Source of the DNA: Coprosoma sp963632935
Lineage (GTDB): Bacteria > Bacillota_I > Bacilli_A > RF39 > UBA660
Reading direction: 5' to 3'
Length of the DNA: 64,000 bases
NCBI GenBank assembly: GCA_963632935.1
Contig: CAVGWA010000003.1
Span: 1 to 64,000 of the forward strand
Position 1 is the stretch's first letter. Each line of letters opens with the position of its first letter. Below, piece after piece: positions 1-9,130 of the stretch. Below the pieces are notes generated by a model, which worked only from the letters and a program-made list of their open reading frames with translations, searched no databases and had not been told where the DNA came from. Made by a program: the position numbers and the translations under genes.

Positions 1-26
1 AGTAAATTTAGTATATAATTATTTGT

Positions 27-93
27 AGACATAAGTTTATTCCTTTCAGTGTATTATTAACAATTACATTGTATCAAACTTATGTCTTTTTTT
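27..93 (+). terminator. Intrinsic terminator of the gene upstream of the window
   Basis: A perfect 12-bp inverted repeat (arms at 27-38 and 76-87, AGACATAAGTTT and its complement) is followed directly by a run of T at 87-93. The loop is long (37 nt). It would end a plus-strand transcript entering from the left and separates it from polC. Confidence 0.65.
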
Positions 94-257
94 AATAAAA
101 ACAGTGTAGTGATTTACACTCACCAACACTATTTATAATACAACCAGGGTTTTAATAAAATGACTCTCTTTTTATTTAGTGATAAAAGCATATGGTTTTA
201 TGGATATTTTAAAGACTTTTTTAAATAAATTTGGTAAAATTAAAGAAGGTGGTTAGT

Positions 258-3200
258 ATGAATGATAAACTTGATATTTTACTTAAGCAAATTGAATTTA
301 AAGATATAAATTATTTTGATGGCGGTTCACTTGATAAGATAATTTGTAATAAAGCAAAGGATAAATATCTTTTTTGCTTAACATTAAATAAAATTATTCC
401 ACTTGATGTTTATAATCAATTTTCTATTAAATTAAAAAATAGATTTAATACTGTAAGCTCTGTTAATTTTAAATTTACGGTTAAAAAATTTAATATGGAT
501 GAGTTAAAAGAATATTATAATTATTTTTTAGATAAATATTCTAAGAATGCTCCTTTATTAGAACTTTTTAAAACTAGTGTTATTTTATTAGATGGTAATA
601 ATTTAGTTGTAAGTTTAGCTAATAAAGCTGAAGAGATGAAATTTAATAGTATTAAAAAAGAATTGGAAAAAGATTTAAATTATGCAGGATTTGATATTAA
701 GATAGTTATTAAAATTGATGAAGCTAAATCGTTAGATTTAATAAAACAAATAGAAAAAGAAAAACAAATAAAAATTCCTGAAGTTAAAAAAGAAAGTCCA
801 TTTATAATGGGCGGAGAGATAACTGATGAAGCAACTCCTATTAATATGGTTACATTTGAGATGGGTAATGTTACAGTAGATGCGAAGATATTTGGAATTG
901 ATATATTTGAATCTTCTAAGAGTAATTTTAAGATATTTACTTTAAAATTAACTGATGGAACAGATAGTATGTATTGTAAGATTTTCTGCAGGGAAGATGA
1001 TGAATTTAATAAGTATAAAAAAGCTTTAAAGGAAGGTAAGTATTATCTTATTAAGGGTTATACTAAATATGATAAATATTCTGGTGAAATTGTTTTGTTT
1101 GCTAGGGAAATAAATGTTTCATTTAAAGAAGAAATTCTCAGAGAAGATAATGCTTTAGAGAAACGTATTGAACTTCATACTCATACTAAGATGAGTCAAA
1201 TGGATGGGGTTGCTGATGAGGTTAAATTAGTTGAAACTGCAATTAGATTTGGTCATAAAGCTATTGCTATTACTGATCATAATGGTTGTCAGGCATTCCC
1301 ACATGTTTTTAATTACGTAACTTCTTATAATAAAAATAGGGATGATAAATTTAAAGCAATTTATGGTACAGAACTTACTTTAATTGATGATACTGTTAAT
1401 ATTGTTTTAAGACCTTCTTCAGAAAAATTATTAGAAACTACTTACGTTGTATTTGACTTGGAAACAACAGGTTTTAATGCTGGTGGTGCTGATTCGATTA
1501 TTGAAATTGGTGCGGTTAAGATTAATAATGGTGAAATTATAGATAGATATGATGAATTAATTAATCCAGGAAGAAGTTTACCTAGTAAAATTATAGAACT
1601 TACTAATATTACTGATGATATGCTTAAAGATAAAGATAACGAAGAAAATGCGGTTAAAAAATTTATGAAGTGGGTAGGTAATTTACCTATGGTTGCTCAT
1701 AATGCTAAATTTGATGTTTCTTTTATTGTTATGGCATTTAGTAAATATAATATGGGTGAATTTACAAATACTGTTATTGATACTTTAGAATTATCACGGG
1801 CACTTGATACTGGATATGCTAGACATAGTTTATCTGCATTAGTTAAAAGATATAATGTTCCATGGGATGAAACTGCTCATCATAGAGGTGATTACGATGC
1901 GGAAGGAACTGCTTTAGTGTTTCATAAAATGCTTAAGAAATTAGTTTCTAGTAATTTTGAAGTTATAAAGGATTTAGATAAATTAGTTTCTAAAGATGAA
2001 ATTCATAAATATGGTGCTTCATATCATGTAAATATTTTGGCTAAAAATAAAACTGGTCTTAAAAATATGTTTAAATTAATTTCTTATGCTAATACTAAAT
2101 ATTTATATAAAACGCCAAGAATTTTAAGAAGTGAGATTGAAAAACATAGGGAAGGGTTACTTATTGGTAGTGGTTGCTATGAAAGTGAGATATTCAGATT
2201 AGCTCGTTCTAAAAATGATGAAGAACTTGTTAATTTAATTAATTTTTATGATTATGTTGAAGTTCAGCCTCCTGAGGTATATGATCATTTACTTCAAATG
2301 GGTGATTTTTCTAGTAAAGCAGAGTTAGTTCAAAATATTAAAAAAATAATTAGACTTACTAAAGAAGCTGGCAAAATTATAGTAGCTACTGGTGATGTTC
2401 ATCAAATTGAACCAGAAGATAGAATTTATAGAGAAATAATTGTTAATCAAAAGGTTCCTGGTGGTGGTAGACATCCTTTATCTAGAAAGGGTATTAATCA
2501 AATTCCATCACAGTATTTAAGAACTACTGATGAGATGTTTGAATCATTTTCATTTTTAAGTAATGAAGAAGCTAAAGAAATTATTGTTGATAATCCTAAA
2601 AAAATAGCTGATATGGTTGATATTATTGAAGTTATTATTGATACAGGTGGTATTCCTTTTGCGCCTAAGATTGAAAATTGTACGGAAACTACTACTGATA
2701 TGGTATATGATAAAGCTGAAAGTATTTATGGAAAACCACTTCCTTATAATATTGAAGAAAGATTAGCAACTGAATTATATGGTGATGAGCCTTTTAATAC
2801 TATTAAAAAATTAAATTTACAAAATGATATGTCAGATGATGAATATGATGCTTTAATTCATAAAAAGTTAAATGATGTTATGAGAAGCTATAGAGAAGGT
2901 GTTATTAATTTATTTAAAGAAGAAAACCCTAATTTAACTGATGATGAAATTAAAAATAAAATGACTGGTATTATTGGTGCTAATTTTGATGTTATTTATT
3001 TAATTTCGCAAAAACTTGTTAAAAAGTCAAATGATGATGGATATTTAGTTGGTTCCCGTGGTTCTGTTGGTTCTTCTTTAGTTGCAACAATGATGGGAAT
3101 AACTGAAGTTAATTCGCTTCCTCCGCATTATGTTTGTCCTAATTGCAAACATTCTATATTTGAAATAGATGGTAAAAGTTTGGGTAGTGATTATGGTAGT

Positions 3201-4748
3201 GGATATGATTTACCTGATAAAAATTGTCCTAAGTGTAACAGTAAAATGAATAAAGATGGCCAAGATATGCCATTTGCGACATTTTTAGGATTTCATGCGG
3301 ATAAAGTTCCAGATATTGATTTGAATTTTTCAGATTTAAATCAAGCTGCTGCTCATGAATATACTAAAGTTTTATTTGGTGTTGATAATGTTTATAGAGC
3401 TGGTACTATTGGTACTGTTGCTGATAAAACAGCTTTTGGTTATGTTAAAGGATATTGTGAAGATAAAGGCGTTAGTATGAGAACGGCTGAAGTTGAAAGG
3501 CTTGCTAAGGGATGCACTGGTGTTAAAAGAACAACTGGCCAGCACCCAGGTGGTATTGTTGTTATTCCAGGCTATATGGATGTTTTTGATTTTACACCAT
3601 ATCAATATCCAGCTGATGATGTTACATCTGCTTGGAGAACTACTCATTTTGATTATCATGCAATTGATCAAGATGTATTAAAATTAGATATATTGGGTCA
3701 TTCTGGACCTACTAAATTAAGGTTAATTCAAAATATTACTGGTGATGATGTTACTAAAGTTCCTTTAGATGATAAAGAAACAATGGGTATATTTTTATCG
3801 CCTAAACCTTTAGGTGTCACTAAAGAACAAATTATGAATGATACAGGTACTTTAGGTATTCCTGAGTTTGGAACACCATTTACTTTACAAATGGTTAAAG
3901 AAACTAAACCTAAAACATTCGCGGAGCTTGTTAAAATATCAGGACTTTCTCATGGTACTGATGTTTGGAATGGTAATGCGAAAGATTTAATTGATCAAGG
4001 TGTTGTTCCATTTAGTGAAGTTATTGGTTGTCGTGATGATATTATGGTTTATTTAATGTATCATGGGCTTGAACCAATTAAAGCTTTTAAAATTATGGAG
4101 TTTGTTAGAAAAGGTAAAGCTTCTAAAGATCCAGAACAATGGGCTTTATATGTTAAAGATTTAAAAGAGGCTAATATTGAACCATGGTTTATTGAATCAT
4201 GCAGGAAAATAAAATATATGTTTCCGAAAGCACATGCTGTTGCGTATGTTATAAATGCGTTTAGATTGGCTTATTATAAAGTACATAAACCTTCAGTTTA
4301 CTATGCGGCTCAATTTTCAGCAGAGTATGATGATTTTGATATTGAAGCTATGATTAAAGGTTATGATGCAGTTAAATCTAGAATTATTGAAATTAATGAA
4401 AAAGGATTTGATGCAACTAATAAAGAATCATCAATACTTGAATGCTTGAAAGTTGCTTTAGAAATGCTTGCTCGTGGTATTAAATTTAAACCAGTTGATT
4501 TATATAAAAGTCATTATAGTGAATTTGTTATTGATGAAGATGGTAATTTAATTCCACCATTTAGATCTATTGATGGCCTTGGTATTGTGGTTGCTAAAAA
4601 TATAGTTGCTGAAAGAGAAATCAGGCCGTATATTAGTATTGAAGATTTACAAAAAAGAGCTAAAATTTCATCAACTTTAATTGAAAAATTAAGATCAATG
4701 GGAATCTTAGATGGTATGGATGAATCTAGTCAATTAAGCTTATTTTAA
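258..4748 (+). CDS. polC: DNA polymerase III alpha subunit, PolC type
   Basis: Replicative DNA polymerase of low-GC Gram-positives, 1496 aa, with built-in 3'-5' proofreading. In order: an N-terminal region and OB fold, the first half of the PHP domain (HTHTKMSQMDG near residue 307), an inserted DEDD exonuclease (FDLETTGF near 400), the rest of PHP, then the polymerase core (GSRGSVGSS near 931, a four-cysteine zinc site at about 960-994, PDIDLNFSD near 1018). The C-terminus ends in QLSLF, the sliding-clamp binding motif. I chose ATG 258 because AAGAAGGTGG lies just before it; an upstream GTG would add nine residues without its own ribosome site. A TATAAT at 134-139 with TTTACA 15 bp upstream is a possible promoter. 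The usual proS/rseP neighbours are not adjacent here. Confidence 0.97.
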   Translation: MNDKLDILLKQIEFKDINYFDGGSLDKIICNKAKDKYLFCLTLNKIIPLDVYNQFSIKLKNRFNTVSSVNFKFTVKKFNMDELKEYYNYFLDKYSKNAPLLELFKTSVILLDGNNLVVSLANKAEEMKFNSIKKELEKDLNYAGFDIKIVIKIDEAKSLDLIKQIEKEKQIKIPEVKKESPFIMGGEITDEATPINMVTFEMGNVTVDAKIFGIDIFESSKSNFKIFTLKLTDGTDSMYCKIFCREDDEFNKYKKALKEGKYYLIKGYTKYDKYSGEIVLFAREINVSFKEEILREDNALEKRIELHTHTKMSQMDGVADEVKLVETAIRFGHKAIAITDHNGCQAFPHVFNYVTSYNKNRDDKFKAIYGTELTLIDDTVNIVLRPSSEKLLETTYVVFDLETTGFNAGGADSIIEIGAVKINNGEIIDRYDELINPGRSLPSKIIELTNITDDMLKDKDNEENAVKKFMKWVGNLPMVAHNAKFDVSFIVMAFSKYNMGEFTNTVIDTLELSRALDTGYARHSLSALVKRYNVPWDETAHHRGDYDAEGTALVFHKMLKKLVSSNFEVIKDLDKLVSKDEIHKYGASYHVNILAKNKTGLKNMFKLISYANTKYLYKTPRILRSEIEKHREGLLIGSGCYESEIFRLARSKNDEELVNLINFYDYVEVQPPEVYDHLLQMGDFSSKAELVQNIKKIIRLTKEAGKIIVATGDVHQIEPEDRIYREIIVNQKVPGGGRHPLSRKGINQIPSQYLRTTDEMFESFSFLSNEEAKEIIVDNPKKIADMVDIIEVIIDTGGIPFAPKIENCTETTTDMVYDKAESIYGKPLPYNIEERLATELYGDEPFNTIKKLNLQNDMSDDEYDALIHKKLNDVMRSYREGVINLFKEENPNLTDDEIKNKMTGIIGANFDVIYLISQKLVKKSNDDGYLVGSRGSVGSSLVATMMGITEVNSLPPHYVCPNCKHSIFEIDGKSLGSDYGSGYDLPDKNCPKCNSKMNKDGQDMPFATFLGFHADKVPDIDLNFSDLNQAAAHEYTKVLFGVDNVYRAGTIGTVADKTAFGYVKGYCEDKGVSMRTAEVERLAKGCTGVKRTTGQHPGGIVVIPGYMDVFDFTPYQYPADDVTSAWRTTHFDYHAIDQDVLKLDILGHSGPTKLRLIQNITGDDVTKVPLDDKETMGIFLSPKPLGVTKEQIMNDTGTLGIPEFGTPFTLQMVKETKPKTFAELVKISGLSHGTDVWNGNAKDLIDQGVVPFSEVIGCRDDIMVYLMYHGLEPIKAFKIMEFVRKGKASKDPEQWALYVKDLKEANIEPWFIESCRKIKYMFPKAHAVAYVINAFRLAYYKVHKPSVYYAAQFSAEYDDFDIEAMIKGYDAVKSRIIEINEKGFDATNKESSILECLKVALEMLARGIKFKPVDLYKSHYSEFVIDEDGNLIPPFRSIDGLGIVVAKNIVAEREIRPYISIEDLQKRAKISSTLIEKLRSMGILDGMDESSQLSLF

Positions 4749-4752
4749 GGAA

Positions 4753-5004
4753 GATTTCGAGCAGTGTTACAATTTAACATCACTGGATGTAAATAGTTTT
4801 AACACGTCAAATGTGGTAAATATTGGTTATATGTTTTATAGCCATGGTGGAGCCAAAATAAAAGGAATAGAAAATTTTGATACAAGTAAAGTAACATATA
4901 TGGATGCAATGTTTCAAAATACAACTAAATTAAAACACATTTATATAGGTTCTAAATGGACAACCGCAACAGATATGTTTGCTGGTAGTGAGTATCAGAA
5001 GTAA
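4753..5004 (+). pseudogene. Fragment of a BspA/DUF285-type repeat surface protein
   Basis: An 84-codon open stretch with no plausible start codon begins within a few bases of the polC stop. It reads as one and a half DUF285 (mycoplasma-lipoprotein/BspA leucine-rich) repeats: a CYNLTSLDV segment, FNTSNV, then FDTSKVTYMDAMF and a closing MFAGSEYQK. Such repeats normally sit inside large secreted or wall-linked proteins with many copies, so the N-terminus and most of the repeats are missing. It appears to be the tail left by a deletion or recombination whose breakpoint lies at the end of polC. A GTG at 4813 could start 63 residues but has no ribosome site. Family assignment is good; lack of function is an inference. 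Confidence 0.75.
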
Positions 5005-5024
5005 CAACAGGTCAGTATTAATTA

Positions 5025-5056
5025 AATTAAAAGTATAAAAACTTTTAATTTTTTTT
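5025..5056 (+). terminator. Intrinsic terminator after the DUF285 fragment
   Basis: A perfect 10-bp stem (5025-5034 with 5041-5050, AATTAAAAGT and its complement) and a 6-nt loop are followed by eight T. It ends the polC/DUF285 remnant transcript. Confidence 0.8.
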
Positions 5057-5131
5057 GATTATAAAAAGGAAATTAATAATTTATATCGTATGTTATATAT
5101 GAGGAGATGATTCCTCTAGAAAGGCTTACAT

Positions 5132-5995
5132 ATGACAAACAATAAAAAAAGATTTTTTAAGGCTTCAAGTAATTTAATGTTTAAAGCAATATTTTGCGAT
5201 GAGAAAAACAAAGATTTATTAAAAGAATTAATTTATTTAAGTTTAAAAAGTTCTATTAATAAAGATGTTAAAGATTTTAAAATGATATCTCCTGAGTTAT
5301 CTAAAAACATATTAAGTGAAAAAGGTAAAATATTAGATGTTTTATTAGAAAGTAAAGATGAGATAATAAACATTGAAATGAATGCTTCATATTATTATGG
5401 TTTAAATAGAAGAAATGCTTCTTATATATTTAGTAAATATTCTGAAGATACTAGAGTCTCAGAGCTTTATACTAAGATGAAAACATTTATCCAAATTAAT
5501 TTTACAGTAGGTTTATCAAAAGATGATGAATTATATAAGATATATGAACTTACTGATAGAAAAACCAAAGATAAATATATTGATAATTTAGTCATCTTAG
5601 AATATAATATTAATAAAGCTTTGAAGCTTTGGAAAGATGGTAATGAAGAATATTCATTTTTAGCTCTTTTTGAAGCTGATGAAGAACAGTTAAATAAGAT
5701 GGCTAAAGGGAGTGGTTTTGTGGATAAGGTAAGAGGAGAAATTGTTAGACTTAATAAGAATCAAAGATTTTCAGAATTTTTAACAGCTGAGGAAGAAGAG
5801 GCAAAATATAAAGCAACAATTAAATATAATGCGAAAAAAGAGGGTCTTGAGGAAGGTCGTGTACAAGGACGCACAGAAGGACGTGCTGAGGAAAGAATCG
5901 ATATTGCAAAAGAATTACTTAAAGATGGTATGGACGTACAGAAAATAGCAAAGATAACAAAATTAGATATTAAACAAATAGAAGAATTACAATAA
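5132..5995 (+). CDS. Rpn/PD-(D/E)XK nuclease family transposase-like protein
   Basis: A 287-aa protein of the PDDEXK_2 (Rpn, recombination-promoting nuclease) group. The opening FFKASSNLMFKAIF block, the core acidic pair (D69 in KILDV, then E82-x-N84 in IEMN) and the charged C-terminal helix with EEGRVQGRTEGRAEE repeats match the family. E-x-N replaces the more common E-x-Q/K. Rpn proteins are DNA endonucleases reported to stimulate RecA-independent recombination; they often occur in many copies per genome. Start: ATG 5132, with AAAGG upstream. A small hairpin (GAGGA/TCCTC at 5100-5115) lies in the leader. It stands alone between two terminators, next to gene remnants, which fits a mobile or rearrangement-associated gene. 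Its activity cannot be judged from sequence. Confidence 0.85.
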   Translation: MTNNKKRFFKASSNLMFKAIFCDEKNKDLLKELIYLSLKSSINKDVKDFKMISPELSKNILSEKGKILDVLLESKDEIINIEMNASYYYGLNRRNASYIFSKYSEDTRVSELYTKMKTFIQINFTVGLSKDDELYKIYELTDRKTKDKYIDNLVILEYNINKALKLWKDGNEEYSFLALFEADEEQLNKMAKGSGFVDKVRGEIVRLNKNQRFSEFLTAEEEEAKYKATIKYNAKKEGLEEGRVQGRTEGRAEERIDIAKELLKDGMDVQKIAKITKLDIKQIEELQ

Positions 5996-6038
5996 ATTAA
6001 TAATAATCCTTAAAAAATCAAACTACACATATGATATG

Positions 6039-6076
6039 AACCCCGTTTCTTAGACAAAATAGAAACGAGGTTTTTA
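6039..6076 (+). terminator. Intrinsic terminator after the Rpn gene
   Basis: Arms 6039-6050 and 6061-6072 (…CGTTTCT / AGAAACG…) pair with one mismatch and are followed by TTTTT. It is placed 44 bases after the Rpn stop codon. Confidence 0.75.
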
Positions 6077-6134
6077 TATTAAAATTTTTGACAGTTAAGT
6101 ATGAAAATATTAAAAAAGTCTTTGTTTATAAGGT

Positions 6135-6989
6135 TTACTGAAAATGAAAAAATGCATACAACCTAATAAAATTTATTTTTTTTACTTTTATGAGTTTAGC
6201 ATGCATTACAACTCGTTCCCTACCATTTATGTCCTTGCAAGTAGATAAGGTAAGCACTTTATCATTAGTGGTAACATCAGTATTAAAATTTTTTAAATTT
6301 CCATTTTTAATTGTTTGTAAAAATTCATCATAATTATTATCAAAATATGTAGTTATATAATAACTTTCTGCTTTTATACTATAAACACTAAATACTCGCC
6401 AAAGTGTATTTTCATAAGGGGTTGAAAATTTAATAACATAGTTATCTTTGTTGTCATACCATTTACTTTTCAAAATATTTTTAAGGCTACCAAACATTGT
6501 GTTATTTAATCTTCCATGTGCATATATAATTGTATTTTTATCAAAATCTTTCATGTTATTGCGATAATCAGCAAAAACCCATCCAGCTGAATTTCTACTT
6601 TTATCATATGCATGACTTAAATAGTATATATTATTGCTATTTTGAACAACTGGATAATTTATATTAGTTCCATTTAATTTATAAAGCCAACTGTATCAGA
6701 ATTGATTTTTAAAAGTTCATTAAAATTTACATTAAGCATATTCATCTTAATATATTTAAAGTAATCATCGTCTTTATCACTAGGTGGATTTATATTTTCT
6801 CCACTTGCTTTTTTCTCTCCTACATATTTATTTATATTAGCACTAATTCTTTTACTACTATTGTTTTCTTTGTTCCAAGTGAACAATTTATATGAACAAA
6901 ATAAAAACACACAAAAAGATATTATAAATAACAATGTATTAATTCTTTTTAAAATTTTTTCTTTTATAATAATAAATTATTGATTCCAT
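6135..6989 (-). pseudogene. Class B sortase, disrupted by frameshifts
   Basis: Read on the minus strand, two frames together rebuild a class B sortase of about 280 aa. The first part has a membrane helix and ends ...NFNELLKINSDTVGFI; the expected continuation, KLNGTNINYPVVQ, follows in another frame. The shift is at about 6677-6683 and is explained by loss of one A. The second part holds the catalytic residues: His in IYAHGRL, Cys in LTLSTC and Arg in GRERVVMHAKL. A second shift near the N-terminus is likely, because the ATG at 6989, which has a good AGGTGA site (6995-7000), leads to a stop before joining the helix frame. Sortase B normally anchors NPQTN-type proteins. Either this is a recent pseudogene or the assembly has homopolymer errors. 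Confidence 0.85.
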
Positions 6990-7028
6990 TTTGTTCACCT
7001 AAACCAATTATAACATTATAGACTATTT

Positions 7029-7057
7029 TTGACATAATTAAATAAAGTGTATATAAT
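7029..7057 (+). promoter_or_regulatory. Consensus sigma-A promoter of the Fic gene
   Basis: TTGACA (7029-7034), a 17-bp spacer and TATAAT (7052-7057) match the consensus exactly. An AAGGGGTGA ribosome site and the Fic ATG follow within 26 bases. Confidence 0.9.
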
Positions 7058-7082
7058 ATGCATACATAAGGGGTGATTTATA

Positions 7083-8198
7083 ATGATTAAAACTTCACTG
7101 GATACTGGATATGGTAACAAATTATTTTATAACGAAAATTATTTTAAAAGCAATTTAGAAGATCTACTTATTTTTCTAGAAGATTTAGATTATATGCATA
7201 CTTTAAAATTTGCAAAAGAAATTATGCTTCCAGAGGAGATAAAGGCTAATAATAATATTGAAGGAATAAGAGATGATTTATCTGAAATTGGTAAGGTTAT
7301 AAAGAATAAAAACTGTGATAAAATGAGTGCGAGAATAACTAATTTATATCAAGGATATAGACATATACTATCACATCATGTGATTGACAAAGAAAGTTTA
7401 AAAGTATTATATGCGATATTAAGTAAGGATTTGTTAAGTAAAGAAGATATTAATAATATGGGAGAATATTATAGAACTAAACCAGTTTATATTGACAATA
7501 GATTAGATAGAGATTTTCCTATTATGGGTATGGATGCCGAAAAAATAGATTATTACATGGATCAATTTTTTGAATATGTTAATGAAGACAATACAAATAA
7601 TGAAATGGAAGATTTTATTAAATCACAAGTCATGCATTTTTATTTTGTTCATATTCATCCTTATTTTGATGTAAATGGAAGAACTAGTAGAACAACTTCT
7701 ATGTGGTATTTACTTAATCATGAAGCATATCCATATATTATTTTAAATAAAGCTATTACCTTTGATACTAAAAATTATGAAGATAGTATAAAAGCTGGTA
7801 GACAACGTGGTGATGTCACTTTATTTTTAAAATATATGATATGTCAGGTTCATAAGGCTTTAGAAAAGAAACATGTTATAAATAATATTAAAAATTTTGA
7901 TAATTTATCTAAAGAAGATTGTCAAATGCTTGAATATTTGCTTTCATTAAATGGTACACTTACTATAAAAGATTTAGTTACCATATATAATAGATACAAC
8001 AGAAAGAAAAAGCCAATAGAACTTACAACCAGTATTATTGATTCACTTATAGATAAAGAAATCATTTTAGATTTAGGGCCTACAAAAAAATATATTACAC
8101 CTGAAAGACATAACTCTCATATAGCCTTAAATAAGAATGTAGTGGATGTTAATCCTAAGAAATTAAAGTATTTAAAAATTGATAAATATTTGGGCTAA
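7083..8198 (+). CDS. Fic family protein (AMPylase-like)
   Basis: A 371-aa Fic-domain protein. The catalytic motif HPYFDVNGRTSR (residues 192-203) keeps the His, the acidic residue, the Asn-Gly-Arg and the final Arg of the Fic consensus, with V for the usual first G. An N-terminal helix ends in NNNIEG (E60-G61), which resembles the class II inhibitory motif [S/T]xxxE[G/N], with Asn in place of Ser/Thr. The C-terminal third looks like a winged-helix region, as is common in this group. Fic enzymes transfer AMP or another nucleotide moiety to a hydroxyl group of target proteins; the target here is unknown. It has its own perfect promoter and terminator, so it is a single-gene unit. No antitoxin-like neighbour is present; the internal motif would provide self-inhibition. 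Confidence 0.93.
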   Translation: MIKTSLDTGYGNKLFYNENYFKSNLEDLLIFLEDLDYMHTLKFAKEIMLPEEIKANNNIEGIRDDLSEIGKVIKNKNCDKMSARITNLYQGYRHILSHHVIDKESLKVLYAILSKDLLSKEDINNMGEYYRTKPVYIDNRLDRDFPIMGMDAEKIDYYMDQFFEYVNEDNTNNEMEDFIKSQVMHFYFVHIHPYFDVNGRTSRTTSMWYLLNHEAYPYIILNKAITFDTKNYEDSIKAGRQRGDVTLFLKYMICQVHKALEKKHVINNIKNFDNLSKEDCQMLEYLLSLNGTLTIKDLVTIYNRYNRKKKPIELTTSIIDSLIDKEIILDLGPTKKYITPERHNSHIALNKNVVDVNPKKLKYLKIDKYLG

Positions 8199-8222
8199 AA
8201 ATAACGTTTTTAGCCCTTTTTA
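8192..8222 (+). terminator. Intrinsic terminator of the Fic gene, overlapping its stop codon
   Basis: GGGCTAAAA (from 8192) pairs with TTTTAGCCC (to 8217), loop about 6 nt, followed by TTTTT. The stem contains the TAA stop at 8196-8198. Confidence 0.85.
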
Positions 8223-8236
8223 AAACAAAAAAATTA

Positions 8237-8265
8237 TTGAAATGATGACAACATAATGTTATAAT
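8237..8265 (+). promoter_or_regulatory. Promoter of mutM-pyk
   Basis: TTGAAA (8237-8242), 17-bp spacer, TATAAT (8260-8265) preceded by TGT, an extended -10 element. Confidence 0.85.
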
Positions 8266-8308
8266 TGTTAAGGCGGTTAGGTGATGTGTATTAAAAGTGG
8301 GTGGTTTT

Positions 8309-9130
8309 ATGCCAGAATTACCTGAAGTTGAAAATGTTAAAAAATTTTTAAAAAGTAAGGTAAAAGGTAAAAAGATAGTTTCTGCTAAAGTTTATTGGAA
8401 TAATATAATAGCATATCCTTCAAAATGTGAATTTGAAGAAAAAATAAAAAATCAAACAATTAATAACATTTTAAGAAAAGGTAAATGGTTAATGTTTGAA
8501 CTTGATGATTATTTTTTACTTTCGCATTTAAGAATGGAAGGAAAATATTTAATAAGAAATAAAGGCAATTTAAAAGAAAAGCATCAACACGTTATTTTTA
8601 CCTTTTCTGATAATACTGATTTAAGATACCATGATACAAGAAAGTTTGGGAAAATGTATTTAATTAAAAAAGATGAAGTTTATAATGTTAAACCTTTAAA
8701 AGATTTAGGGCTAGAACCATGGGATGATAAATTAACTTGTGATTATTTAAAAAACAAATTAAAAAAACAGCCCATTAAATCTGAACTTTTAGATCAAAGT
8801 ATTATTACTGGAATTGGAAATATATATGCGGATGAAATTTTATTTTTAGCTAAGATAAATCCATTAACGCAAGGATCAAATTTAAATGATACTGATTTAG
8901 AAAATATTATTAAATACACTAAAAAAGTTTTAGAAAGTGCTATTAAATATGGTGGAACTACAGTAAAATCTTATACATCTTCTGAAGGTGTTCATGGAAG
9001 ATTTCAAGATAAGCTTTTAATACATACTAAAGAAGTATGCCCGGTATGTAATTCGAAAGTTAAAAAAATAACCGTAAAAGGGCGTGGAACTTATTATTGT
9101 GAAAAATGTCAGAAGGAGAAGTATTTATGA
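8309..9130 (+). CDS. mutM: Formamidopyrimidine-DNA glycosylase (MutM/Fpg)
   Basis: Base-excision repair enzyme that removes 8-oxoguanine and ring-opened purines and nicks the abasic site; 273 aa. The N-terminus must be MPELPEVE, because Pro2 is the catalytic nucleophile after Met removal, so ATG 8309 is used rather than an in-frame GTG twelve bases upstream. A helix-two-turn-helix region (QSIITGIGNIYADEILF) and a C-terminal four-cysteine zinc finger (CPVC ... CEKC) complete the family layout. The stop overlaps the pyk ATG (ATGA), so the two genes are translationally coupled and share the promoter at 8237-8265. Pairing of mutM with pyk rather than polA/coaE is a local arrangement. Confidence 0.96.
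   Translation: MPELPEVENVKKFLKSKVKGKKIVSAKVYWNNIIAYPSKCEFEEKIKNQTINNILRKGKWLMFELDDYFLLSHLRMEGKYLIRNKGNLKEKHQHVIFTFSDNTDLRYHDTRKFGKMYLIKKDEVYNVKPLKDLGLEPWDDKLTCDYLKNKLKKQPIKSELLDQSIITGIGNIYADEILFLAKINPLTQGSNLNDTDLENIIKYTKKVLESAIKYGGTTVKSYTSSEGVHGRFQDKLLIHTKEVCPVCNSKVKKITVKGRGTYYCEKCQKEKYL

Noticed and set aside
4813..5004. A 63-aa gene starting at GTG 4813
   Set aside because: The DUF285 similarity continues upstream of the GTG and there is no ribosome site, so it is a fragment, not a gene.
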